Under the pieces are notes generated by a model. The model did no database searches and was not told the DNA's origin. It worked only from the letters and a program-made list of their open reading frames with translations. From Heterohyrax brucei (taxonomy: Eukaryota > Chordata > Mammalia > Hyracoidea > Procaviidae), in contig CM053143.1 in NCBI GenBank assembly GCA_028571685.1, forward strand, positions 137,736,829-137,800,828: a stretch of DNA of 64,000 nt, written 5' to 3'. Positions 53,806-63,840 of the stretch are shown in pieces. A program made the translations under genes and the position numbers. Position 1 is the stretch's first letter. Each line of letters opens with the position of its first letter.

Positions 53806-54358
53806 ATAAGAAGTCCAACAATTAAGTCTGTGACCTTAGTTGTTCTAGGTGCTACGTACCTCATTGCTAAATATCACTGCAATCACCTTTGAAGTATTCC
53901 CCTTGGGAGGCTATTCACCGACACCAGCGCATAGTTCATCCTTCAAAACAATTTTGGAACTCTTTCTGGAATGGCCATTGCATACGTTGGCGAGGTGGCA
54001 AGTTAGCAAATTTAATTGTATAGTGGTCTGTGAGAGTAAACAAATAATTGTATTGGAACACACTCCCTATTGTCCTGATCGGGCCCCCAGCGACTTTTTG
54101 CTTTACCCAAAAATAAAGGAAACATTGAAAGGAAGACATTTTGATGACATTCAGGACATCAAGGGTGATGCGACTGATAACTCTGATGGCCATTCCGGGA
54201 AAAGAGTTCCAAAACTACTCTGAAGTATGAACTAGGAGCTGGCAATGGTGCGTAGATTTCCAAGGGAAGTGCTTTGAAGGTGACCATATTGATATTCAGC
54301 AATAAAGTATGTAGCACTTTTTCTAGGATGAGGTGGAGAACTTAATTGTCAGATCTTC
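53806..54358 (+). mobile_element. Palindromic mariner-derived element, copy 2
   Basis: Left arm 53806-53985 and right arm 54185-54358 are inverted copies of one mariner 3' end ('acgtacctcattgctaaata' versus the complement 'gatattcagcaataaagtat'). The centre keeps an open stretch in plus orientation with EHTPYCPDRAPSDFLLYPKI then KETLKGRHFDDIQDI (54053-54160), the carboxy end of a mariner transposase. The third catalytic aspartate is in PSDF. The rest of the transposase gene is absent. Confidence 0.85.
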
Positions 54359-54576
54359 ATATACCTGTGGTTATAATCTCACTTGGGAACATGTTTTCTT
54401 TGTTATGATAATAAGGTAGTGTTAGCGTAAGGTGTCGTCTTGAATCAATCTCTTTTGAAATATAAAAGAGCAGATTAAGCAAGCAAGCAGAGACAGGAAA
54501 GATAGATGTCATATCATGTGAGTGAGATCTCCAAGGAACCAATAATAAACTTTTGTAAATAGGTTAGAAAATACAA

Positions 54577-55446
54577 GATCTGACAACAAAGTTCACAGAT
54601 ACCTCCTAGAAAAAGTGTTTCATGTCTCACCACTGAATATCACTAGTCACCTTCAAAGTACTCCCGTTGGGAAGCTGTGCACTGACTCCAGCACCTAGGC
54701 CCCTATTCAAAGCAGTTTTGGAACTCTTTTTCTGGAATGGCCATCAGAGCTGTCATCCTAGGAGGTCTGACAACTACCTTCACAGACTCATCCAAGAAAA
54801 AGTGCATTGAAGGGTACACTAGGTGCTGGGGTGTCAGAGCTCCCCAAGGGGAGTACTCCTTAAGTGACCATACGGATATTCAGCAATCAGGTACAGTCAT
54901 GGATTGAAGTGTGTCCCTCCCAAAATAGGTGTAGTTATGTGACCATGATTCCCAGTATTTTACGATTGTACCCCATTTTGTAATTTTCCTGCACTGTATG
55001 TTGAAGGATTAGGGTGGGGCTGTAAATCCCTTCAGAAGATCACCTCCCTGCTCCACTGTAAAGGGAGTTTCCCTGGAGTGTGGCTTGTCCCGGCCTTAAT
55101 CCTTGCTTCCTACAAGAGATAAACAGAAAGGGAAGCAGACTGAGAATTGGGAACCTCACATCATCAAGAAAGCAGCACTGGGAGAAGAGTGTGTCCTTTA
55201 GACCTGAGGTTCCTGGTCAAGATGCTCCTTGGACAAAGACTGATGCCACACCGGGCTTTCCTCCAGAGCTGACAAGGGGGAAAGCCTTCCCCTGGAGTGG
55301 ACATCCTAAATTTGGACTTGTAGCCTCCCGGACTGTGTAAGAATAAACCTTTCTTTGTTAGAGCCATCCATTCTGTTAGAGCAGCCCTAGCTGACTAAAA
55401 CAGGTATGTAGCACTTTTTCTAGGATGCGTTCATTAACTTGTCATA
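54577..55446 (+). mobile_element. Palindromic mariner-derived element, copy 3, split by an LTR
   Basis: Left arm from 54577 ('gatctgacaacaaagttcac', 'cctagaaaaagtgtttcatg'). An extra internal copy of the terminal sequence ('gtctgacaactaccttcaca', about 54757-54800). Right arm 54800-54893 plus 55407-55446 ('tgtagcactttttctaggat', 'cattaacttgtcata'). The coding centre of copies 1 and 2 is missing. Confidence 0.8.
54894..55401 (+). mobile_element. Solo MaLR-like LTR in the mariner element, TSD AGGTA
   Basis: 508-bp LTR 'cagtcatggattgaagtgtg' to 'ctagctgactaaaac'. It is flanked by AGGTA at 54889-54893 and 55402-55406. Removing it restores the mariner arm sequence 'caatcaggtatgtagcact'. Confidence 0.92.
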
Positions 55447-55486
55447 CCTTTCACATGTCTTAAATTTTTACCACCTAAGCTAAAAA

Positions 55487-55512
55487 ACTCGACGGCGCTT
55501 GGCTTGGCTGGC
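55487..55512 (+). mobile_element. Ultra-short SINE-tail insertion (26 nt) with 10-bp TSD
   Basis: The 26 bases 'actcgacggcgcttggcttg' + 'gctggc' sit between exact direct repeats AAGCTAAAAA (55477-55486 and 55513-55522). The insert is the SINE-tail variant seen at 4943 and 24993 and has no A tail. Confidence 0.7.
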
Positions 55513-55522
55513 AAGCTAAAAA

Positions 55523-56225
55523 GTAACAACTACTTGGTGGCAGAGTTTGAATCTTTTCCTATCGCCCCAGTAGGAGGGCTCATCACCTTGTCCATTAGAT
55601 TGTCTAAACATATTTTTTTTTTTGTTTTTTGGAGAGAGACTAAAAGGATGTGACTAAGTGTATAAACAACTAAGAGGATAAAGGACCATGGTGCAACAAG
55701 TGGCTTTTCACTATTAGCCTTGTTTCTGGGTACAGGAGAGATGTAATACAAGGGGCATTGCCCATATCGGGGCCTGGTTAAGGTTCTCTGTATGGGTATA
55801 TCTCAAATCAGCCAAATGTCATATCAAATATATCTACTTTTTCTGTCACTAATTCTGCTAGTATAACAAATCCCTACCTTTCATTTCTCTTCAGTTCTGA
55901 CACAGCTGCATACGTAGCACTTCTCTGAGTAATATGAGATCTCACAAATTAAAAAGTACAGTCTTTCAGATGGACATGTAGGTCTGAGACTTCAGATGCT
56001 AGTCACAAACTTGGGTGTGCCTGTAACACTCATACTTTTGACCTGCTGGCTACAAGTTCAGGGTTTTCCCACTACCTCCTCAGGATACCAGGTGCAAGCT
56101 CAAGGGGATTCTGGATTCCCTCTCTTCTGATCTGCCATCTACAAATGGGAGGCCTCCCTCTAACCCTTTGGGATGCCATCAAGCTCAGAGGTTCCCACTC
56201 TCATTTTTGACCTGTTGACTCCCAC
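55523..56225. other. Unclassified interval
   Basis: T run at about 55611-55630. 56030-56220 contains two related blocks ('ttttgacctgctggctacaa' and 'ttttgacctgttgactccca') ~170 bases apart, an imperfect local repeat. No gene. Confidence 0.45.
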
Positions 56226-56526
56226 TACTTCCTCAAGTATGATAATTCAAGTCACAGAACTCAAGTGCTACATTTACAGTTATAGCTTCATTATAAACAA
56301 TGCAAATCAGGATTAGTGTAAGAAGAAACACAGAGACTGAGGGTGAGAAGGTTCCCAATACAGAGCTTCCATGCCCCCAGAAGGGACACGATACCCTCCC
56401 AAAGAGCAGATGTTTTTCACCAACCTGGAAGCCCATAGAGCTTCTGTATCCAGGGCTTTTGCTGGGGGTGGGGAGTATCACTATGTAATGAGAAAACTTC
56501 AGCCTCTCCCCTCTGAGGTCAGTTGA
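56226..56526 (-). mobile_element. Old ERVL-type LTR, antisense (tentative)
   Basis: 'cagagcttccatgcccccag', 'ttttcaccaacctggaagcc' and 'ccagggcttttgctggggg' follow the order of a mammal-wide ERVL LTR in reverse complement. Ends not defined. Confidence 0.45.
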
Positions 56527-56976
56527 TGTCATGGATTGAATTGTGTCCCCTCAAAAATGTGTGTTGATTTGACTTGGTTGAGTCCCAATATGGTGCCATT
56601 CCTCCCATGTGTTGTGAATCCTGCCTCTGTGATAATTGACGATGGAGAATGAGCAGCAGCTGTGTTGGTGAGGCAGGACTCAAGCTACAGTAAGTTTGAG
56701 GGACATAAGGGAGAGAAGTGAGCAGAGGAAGTTGGAAACCTCACGCCACCAAGAAAGAAGCACCGAGAACAGAGCACATCCTTGGGCCTTGAGGTTCCTG
56801 TGTCAAGATACCCTCACTGGATTTGGACTCAGCCTACTGGACCGTGAAAAATTCTCTTGTTGAATGGACTTACAATTTATAAATGGATTTGTGGCTTACT
56901 GGACTGTGTCAAATAAAATTTCTCTTCATAAAGCCTTCCACTTGTGGCACTTTCTTTGGATCAGGCAGCTAAGACA
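56527..56976 (+). mobile_element. MaLR-like solo LTR
   Basis: TGTCATGGATTGAATTGTGT to 'ggcagctaagaca'. A local duplication near the 3' end ('ttactggactgtg' after 'ctactggaccgtg') lengthens it. Flanks GTTGA/GTCAA are only a partial match. Confidence 0.9.
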
Positions 56977-57356
56977 GTCAATATCATGAGGTATTACATG
57001 GTGGGTTTTTCTGGCTTAGCCAGCCCCCAATTCAGAGTCACCTCATCATCTCACCTCACCAGTATAACCTGTTGGTTGGGTATAGTCTGAAATCCTTACT
57101 GAAAACACCTAAGTATCATTTTTTTTGTTTTTAAGGAATTATGTCTCAGGAACTGAAGGCAAAGAGCAAATTCTTTGGGTAAAATTAAATTGTAAACCCC
57201 ACATTTTCCAAGGGCAAGTCATTTTCTTTTGCATGGCAATTGCCAATCTAAGTCTTACTGCATAGTTGCTCACTAGTTGACATTATATTATATAAAATAC
57301 ATACGGTATATCATGCTGAGTAGGCATGATGCAATGAAAACTTTATTGGTATAATA
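56977..57356. other. Unclassified interval
   Basis: No recognised feature. Confidence 0.5.
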
Positions 57357-57562
57357 AAACCAAACTAGTTGCAACTGAGCTTGTTCTAACTCATGGTGAC
57401 CATGTGTGTGTTAGAGTAGAACTGTGCTCTTTAGGATTTCCAATGGGTGTGATCTTTTAGGAGTAGATTGCCAGGCCTTTCTTCTGAAGTGCCTCTGTGT
57501 GAGTTTGGGCCACCAGCCTTTTGGTTAGTGGCTGAGTGCTTAACTGTTTGTACCTCTGAGGG
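57357..57562 (-). mobile_element. AfroSINE, long subtype, antisense
   Basis: 'taaaaccaaactagttgcaa', 'gattgccaggcctttcttct', 'gctgagtgcttaactgtttg'. Confidence 0.92.
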
Positions 57563-57965
57563 GTGTGTAAGTACTATATAACATTCCTTTTTACCATGTG
57601 GTCTTAAAATATAAATTGGTATGTTCTTGAATTTCTAAATTGTTTCCTTTGTTCATTTTTATTCAACTCTTAAAATATTCTCCTTTATGCTTGTTCTTTG
57701 TCAAAGCAACCAGAATGCAAGTTAAGAGCAATGTAAAATAGAAAGTTCAAAACTGACAGCGATAAGACAAGATGCTGTGTTTCAGTTAATTGCAAGACAT
57801 GAGACAAGAGAAAAATGTCTGCTGTGTGTTCTGTAAACAGTTTAATTCATTAAGATTTTGTAAGATGCTTCTGGATCGCCATTTCTACCAGCTCCTGTTT
57901 TATTTAACGTGATTTAACTCTATTCATCCTGGATCAATATACAAACTTAGAGACAGTTTTGTGTA
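57563..57965. other. Unclassified AT-rich interval
   Basis: No recognised feature. Confidence 0.5.
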
Positions 57966-58620
57966 TCTTTTTTGCTCCAGGAACAGTGTAGTATCTGTCT
58001 TCAGAGAGCTGATTCCTGGGGTTAAATACAGAGAAACAAACAGAAACACCATCGTTAATAATTTATATGTCAAGATAAATAGTACTAGTTCATATTGTAT
58101 CAAATATAGAGGAACAGATGGAGTATGATATCTTCCTTGGAGTAAGGGGTGGAGGGAACTCAGGTAACCAAAGTCAAAAGAGGAATTCCAAGAGAAGGAA
58201 AAGCAGAAGAGAAGCGGGACACGTCAAAACATGCACAGGATGTTCAGGTAAACAACAGTGTGCAGTCTGGGTGGGGAGAATGGATGGAGGGAATCTAGCC
58301 AAGCGAGCTAAGACGAGGTTGTAAGGTGGTGTTGTTTGCTGTGCTAACATGCGTGGCCTTTACATAGAGGGTGATGAAAAGCTGTCAAGAGTTTCAAGTG
58401 GTCGGTACTAGTAAGATCTGTGTTTTAGAAAGATCACACTAATGTAGTGCAGAAGGCTGGATGTGAGAGGGGTAACCAAGGAGACAGGTGCTGTTGTACA
58501 TACTCAGGACTGACTCAGGCATTGGAGAGGAGAAGAGGAGACGGATGTGAGAGACCATTTCATAAAACCTAGTGGCCTGACTATCCAGAGAGATTGCAGT
58601 GATATAGCGGGAAAGGACCA
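57966..58620 (-). mobile_element. L2 LINE, antisense, first segment of a split copy
   Basis: 'ttcaggtaaacaacagtgtg', 'ggtgatgaaaagctgtcaag', 'gtgttttagaaagatcacac' and 'gtaaccaaggagacaggtgc' follow the L2 3' region backwards. Continues at 60466. Confidence 0.75.
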
Positions 58621-59084
58621 GAAAGAACAGCATGCAGGAACACATGTGTATTTGCCCACCATGTACTCAAAGAAAACACTAACCCCCAAGAAACTACAGA
58701 TTGTCAGTTTTTCTCTGTTTGCCTGTGTTTGGTGAGCACTCATTATTTTAGGCTAGTTCAGGATCTGTGGTGGAGAAGATAAGTTACTGTATAGATACTG
58801 GATATAATTTAACTTTGTTCCATCTATGAAAAGAAAGATTTTCTAAGTAATACTGTAAGTTGAATTGCAAGAAAAATTCCTTTTAAAGATAACAGTCTGT
58901 AGACTTGAAGGAGTAGCAAAATACACAGAAATGGGGCACAAGCCGGCTTCCCAGTCCACTCAAGGAACGGCGTCAATCCCCCACCCCATCCTGGACATCT
59001 CTCCTGTACTGGATGAAGGAGCCAGTGAGAATCATTTTAAGAGATATTAAAAAACTTAACGGGGTAGACGGCTTTGAACTAGCA
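58621..59084. other. Unclassified interval
   Basis: No recognised repeat. The 61-codon frame at 58865-59050 has no motif. Confidence 0.5.
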
Positions 59085-59345
59085 CCTGTCTGTCAGTGTG
59101 TTGTACTATAGTAACTTGCATGTTGCTATAATGCTGGAAGATAGCCACTGTATTTAAATGCCAGCAGGGCCACTCGTGGTGCACAGATTTCAGTGATGCT
59201 TCCAAACTAGGGCAGACTAGGAAGAAAGGCCTGGTATCTACTTCTGAAAAATTGGTCTATGACTCACAAAAGAATGTTGTCTGTTAAAGTACTGGAAGAT
59301 GAGCCCCCAGGTTGGAAGGCATTACAACAGCTGCAACAATAGACT
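59085..59345 (+). mobile_element. RTE 5'-end fragment
   Basis: 'cacctgtctgtcagtgtgtt', 'ttgctataatgctggaagat', 'agggcagactaggaagaaag' and 'ggaagatgagcccccaggtt' match the complement of the RTE 5' end at 15762-15500. Confidence 0.8.
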
Positions 59346-59460
59346 CAAAATTACCAAGTGTCAGTTTTATGCTCTCACAGTTTAGAAGGCTAGGAGCCCA
59401 AATTCAGGGTACTGGCTTTAGATGGGGGCTTTCTATACAGTCTTCATAGTAGAGAAGACT
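59346..59460 (-). mobile_element. MaLR-like LTR fragment, antisense
   Basis: 'ttttatgctctcacagttta', 'gaaggctaggagcccaaatt' and 'cagggtactggctttagatg' only. 59461-59805 is unclassified. Confidence 0.7.
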
Positions 59461-59805
59461 TAAGCTGGCCCTGCACAGCCAGAAAACAGTGTAATGACTT
59501 TCTACCACAGGCACAAGCATGAGCAAAATCAAAGGGTATAAAACTAAATATCTGAGGAAGAAGAAAATGTCTAGCATGGCCAGACTGTAAGGTGAAGGGA
59601 CAAAAGAGCCGAGATGCCTGACCATGCTGGGAAGGGAGAGGCAAGAGTCAAAAATTAGGGTAATGAGGGAGTATGGATACTGAGCGTTTTAGCCAGAGAA
59701 ATCACCTAGTTACAATGGAGGGGACTCAGTATAGGTACCAAGAATTTATACTCTGAAGATAGAATCTTCAGATTCTATCAGCTCCACCACTCTTAGGAGT
59801 AAGTG

Positions 59806-60292
59806 TCATGGATTGAATTATGCCGCCACCCTCAAAAAATACATTTATGTATCAGTTTGACTGCGCCATGATTTCCTACATTGTATGTTTTTTACCATAT
59901 GTTGTAAATCCTGCCTCTATGATGTTAATGAGGGAGAATGGGCTGCAGTTGTGCTGGTGAGGTGGGACTCCCCATACTGTGTCTTGAGGCACTCTCTTGG
60001 GATATAAAGGAAAGGGAAGCAAGCAGAGACTTGGGGACTTCATACCAGCAAGAAAGGAGCACTGGGAGCAGAGCACATCTTTTGGACTTGGCATCCCTGT
60101 GCCTGAGAAGCTGCCAGTCCTGAAGAAGATTGAAGACAAGGTCCTTCCTCCACAGCCAACAGAGAAAGCCTTCCACAGGAGCTTATGCACAAAATTTGGA
60201 CTTCTAGCCTACTTTTCTGTGAGAAAAAATTTGATCTTTGTTAAAGCCACCTGTTTGTGGTATTTCTGTTATAGCAGCACTAGATGACCAAG
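59806..60292 (+). mobile_element. MaLR-like solo LTR
   Basis: TGTCATGGATTGAATTATGC to 'agcagcactagatgaccaag'. 'gggatataaaggaaagggaa' and 'ctttgttaaagccacctgtt' are family landmarks. Full length. Confidence 0.92.
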
Positions 60293-60465
60293 AAATCAAG
60301 TTACTTTACCTTTCAATGTTTCATCTTCTCCTATGTAAAATGGCATCTTAATAAGGCCTAGCTTCTTGGTCTGCTGGAAGGAGTAAATGAGTTTATGCTT
60401 ATGTGGTATTTAGTATAGAACCTGACACTTAGTGTGTGCTCAGTATGCAATGGTTCTTATTTTAG
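60293..60465 (-). mobile_element. MIR SINE, antisense
   Basis: 'ttctcctatgtaaaatggca', 'gaaggagtaaatgagtttat', 'aacctgacacttagtgtgtg'. Confidence 0.83.
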
Positions 60466-61075
60466 AAAGAAAGTTTGGTGATAGTGGGGAAAATAAACAA
60501 CAAGAGGAGGATTACGTCTGGGTAGAAAGATGAGATAATGGGCTTAGGTTTGGACTGGCCATGTGGAATAGGTTTGATGTCTGTAGGGACAGCTGCGTGG
60601 AAATGTTCAACAGGTCTCTGGGTCTCAAACTCAGAAGAGTGTTTAGGGACGTAGATGTTGATCCAGGAGACTGCTTAGGATAATACTAGAAGTCCTAGGA
60701 TGATGCATTTGCTCAGGGAAACAGCATAATTTGAGAAGAGGGCCAAAAACCCTGGGAAAGACTACTTTCAAGGAAGGAAAGTCAGAATAGACTGAGGCAT
60801 CAGAGAGACAAGAGGAGAACCAGAAAAAATGGTTGGCACAGACTCGGAGAGAAGACTGTCAGAGGGGCTGATTATTGGGTCAGATGCTCCAGAGATGGAA
60901 GCTGAAGTCTGAGAGAAACTGTTCAGTTTGGCGTTTAGGAAATCAGTGGTAATCTTTGAAATAGGAATGTAACAGAATAGAGGAACTGAAAGTCAGGTTA
61001 TTGATGCTTAGTTATTAAGGGAGAATGAAGAAGCAAGACTCCAAACTACACTTCTAAAAGTTTGTGACAGAGCAG
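60466..61075 (-). mobile_element. L2 LINE, antisense, second segment
   Basis: 'aaatgttcaacaggtctctg', 'agaagagggccaaaaaccct', 'agacaagaggagaaccagaa' and 'aatcagtggtaatctttgaa' continue the L2 order left at 58620. The RTE, LTR and MIR pieces between lie within the gap. Confidence 0.72.
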
Positions 61076-61944
61076 AGAAACAGAGCTAGAGCACTTAACT
61101 TGAAGCTGAAATGAATTCCAGAGCATCTGGCCATGCTTGTGGGGTCTGAAAAAGGGACCATGAGTCAGCAAGACTGAACAGAAGAAGGTAGATCCAATTT
61201 CTGTTAACCACCCAAAGTCATCACTCACAACATAGTATGATGGCTAGAGCAGATGATGGGACACAGAGAGGGTGTTTCTTATGGGAAATGAGATCTGACT
61301 CTGTTAAATGAGACACTTTTTAAAAATTATTATTATCTAGAATGGTTCTCAGGGAAATTTCTAAAGTAAAATTGTAAAAAACAGTTTGAACAGTAACTTT
61401 TTCTGAAAGAACATCCAGATTCCTGGGATAATTTTGGAGTACGATGTATATAAGTTTTGGGGCCTTGGTTAAAACATTCACTTTATTATTATTTTTTTTA
61501 AGTCACTTTTATTTTGCTATCATTTTGTTATTTGAAAGTCATACTTTTCAAAGTTTGTTCCGTAAAATGTTTTGGGACGTTCTTCAGAGAAGAACAGAAA
61601 GAAAAGAAGGGAGAAGGGGAGAGGGAGTAGTCAAAGCAAAGAGACGTGATACGTATGGTAGGATAGCTCCTGAAGCTGAGTGAGTCATTTCTGTTTCAGA
61701 GCAGGGCACAGCCGTTTAGTGAGTGTATTTATTTTCTCTGGGTTAAGTATCTTCTACCCTGGAAATGTTAGATAGATAGGTACTATCAGCTTTAGTTGTT
61801 TGGAGCCCCATTTCTATATTTTCATATAGACCACCCTCTTAAATTGCAAACCTCTTTATTAAGAGATGTAATATTACTTAAATAAATTCACTAACTGCTT
61901 TGGGGCCAGAACCTTTGTTAAAACTGTTTAAATTCAGGTACTTT
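61076..61944. other. Unclassified interval
   Basis: Purine-rich 61590-61630. No recognised gene or family. Confidence 0.5.
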
Positions 61945-62145
61945 TTGCACCTGGTGGTGCAGTGGTTAAAATGCTTGGTTGCTAACCTGGAGGTCAGTGG
62001 CTGAAACCACCAGGCTTCCCATAGGTGAAAGACATGGCAGTCAGCTTCCACAAAGATGATAGCTTTGCAAACCCTATGGGACAGTTCTACTCTCTCCTAT
62101 AGGATGGCTATGAGTTGGAATCCACTCACTGGCAATGGCTTTTTG
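61945..62145 (+). mobile_element. AfroSINE, middle subtype
   Basis: 'acctggtggtgcagtggtta', 'acatggcagtcagcttccac', 'ctataggatggctatgagtt'. Confidence 0.92.
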
Positions 62146-62272
62146 TGCACATGTTGATTTTTTCCAAGCAAGTCAGTTTGCTACCCACTTGCATGATGCA
62201 CTTGTGCTACTCTCCCAGAGATCACTTGCTCTGAATGATGTAAACCATGTAGGTCCAAACCAAAGACCAAAC

Positions 62273-62780
62273 TGTTTCAGTCAGCTAGTGCTGCTCTAGC
62301 AGAAATACCACAGAGTGGATGGCCTTAACAAAGGAAAAGTTTATTCTTACACAATCTGGTGGGCTACAAGCCCAAATTCAGGATGTCTGCTACAGGGGAA
62401 GGCTTTCTCCCTTGTCAGCTCTGGAGGAAAGTCCTTGTGTTGCATCAGTCTTTGTCCAGGGAGCATCTTGGCACAGGAACCTCAGGTCTGAAAGATGCAC
62501 TCTATTCCCGGTGCTGCTTTCTGGATGGTGTGAGGTTCCCAACACACTGCTTGCTTACCATTCCTTTTGTCTCTTGTAGGATAAAAGGATAAACCAGGGA
62601 AACTCCCTTGACAGTGGAGCAGGGAGGTGATTCTATAAAGGGATTTACAGTCCGACCCCAATCCTTTAACATACAGCATAGGAAAAGCACAAAATTGAGG
62701 ACAATCATAAAATACTGGGAATCATGGCCAAGCCACATGGCTACACACATTTTTATGGGGACACAATTCAATCCATGGTA
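62273..62780 (-). mobile_element. MaLR-like solo LTR, antisense, TSD CAAAC
   Basis: 508-bp LTR from 'tgtttcagtcagctagtgct' to 'aattcaatccatggta'. Exact 5-bp duplication CAAAC at 62268-62272 and 62781-62785. Low divergence from 41705-42216. Confidence 0.93.
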
Positions 62781-62785
62781 CAAAC

Positions 62786-62865
62786 TCACTGTTGTAAAGT
62801 CAATTCCAACTCACAGTGTCACAAGTCAATTCCAACTCAGGGTCGCTATAGGTCCAAGCAACAAA
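62786..62865 (-). mobile_element. SINE/RTE-tail scrap with an internal repeat
   Basis: 'aagtcaattccaactcacag' and 'aagtcaattccaactcaggg' are two adjacent copies of the antisense SINE tail end. The rest of the SINE is absent. Confidence 0.65.
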
Positions 62866-63523
62866 TTATTCATTAAATCTGCATCTTGCTTACCGAGACA
62901 GCTATAAAAACCCTTCTGGGGAAATTAAAATAACAGCACTATTTCCCATAACCTCTTATCATATATTCCAGACATTTATACTTTACTCCTATATTGGTTT
63001 GTTCTCCGTAAAACTGCCTAGGAAAACTCAGAAGAGATATTTAGGCCATAAACACAGTCATAGCAGATGACTATTTGGGTTCTTAATACCTTTTTTCCTT
63101 TAGGGAGTACTCTCACAGATCCTATCCTTGGACACCCTTATTAGCTTGATCTTTGAATGTCTTTAATTTCTTTGGTTTATAGGCATAATTAGAGTTCATG
63201 CTGTCCATTTGCAGCTTGTGTCTGTTTGGTTGTAACTAAAACTTTTTTAAAAAACAATCCTGATTTATAGGAATCTTCACCTATTTCTTTAAGTTATAAC
63301 CTCATTTATAACGCAAACATAATACCAGTACCAACTTATATTACATTTTATGGACAAGCTCAGTCTCATATTACTTCCAGGCTTCCAACTAACTATGGTC
63401 TTTAGTTCCATTAGTTTTATGTTCCAGGAATTAAGGAACTCTCTTCTGTCAAGTGAAAATAGCATGAAGGCTTTGAAAACTTGAACTTGCTTTCCTCTTT
63501 GACCACCCCAGGGAATTTGGGAG
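62866..63523. other. Unclassified AT-rich interval
   Basis: No recognised feature. The 82-codon minus frame at 63289-63537 has no motif. Confidence 0.5.
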
Positions 63524-63578
63524 GAGTATAGTGTCACTATGAGTCACAACCACCTTGCTGGCAATGGATTTGGGGTTT
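63524..63578 (+). mobile_element. AfroSINE tail fragment
   Basis: 'tatagtgtcactatgagtca' and 'tggcaatggatttggggttt' only. Confidence 0.7.
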
Positions 63579-63720
63579 TATTATACTAGATGCTATCAGT
63601 GACTACCCCAAATTCCTTTACCTGCCCCTTCGGTGTGCTCCAGACCACTTCTAGCCTCTGTTGTCTGTACCTCTCTGATTGAAAGCTTTGGCAAAGCCAC
63701 ATTCTCTGCCTAAACACAGA

Positions 63721-63840
63721 AACCCTATAGGATAGAGTAGAACTTCCCCATAGAGTTTTCAAGGAGCACCTGGTGGATTCAAGCCACCAATCTTTTGGTT
63801 GCAGCCATATCCCTTAACCACCAGGCCACTAGGGTTTCCA
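63721..63840 (-). mobile_element. AfroSINE, short subtype, antisense, tail truncated
   Basis: 'ataggatagagtagaacttc', 'aaggagcacctggtggattc', 'accaccaggccactagggtt'. 63841-64000 beyond it is unclassified. Confidence 0.92.

Larger units (their letters stand above)
53585..54562 (+). mobile_element. MaLR-like LTR split by a SINE and a mariner palindrome
   Basis: Left part 53585-53640 ('ttatagatcgagttgtgacc', 'gtgctgtaaatcatat'). Right part 54359-54562 ('cctgtggttataatctcact', 'tcttttgaaatataaaagag', 'accaataataaacttttgta'). Both align in order with the provirus LTRs at 21238 and 22459. The 3' section is shortened. Confidence 0.8.

Noticed and set aside
54894-55401. 86-codon frame (55080-55340) and similar frames at 12316, 41950 and 62319 as a shared small gene family
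   Set aside because: They recur because they sit at the same place in copies of one LTR. Frames are broken differently in each, and no constraint is visible.
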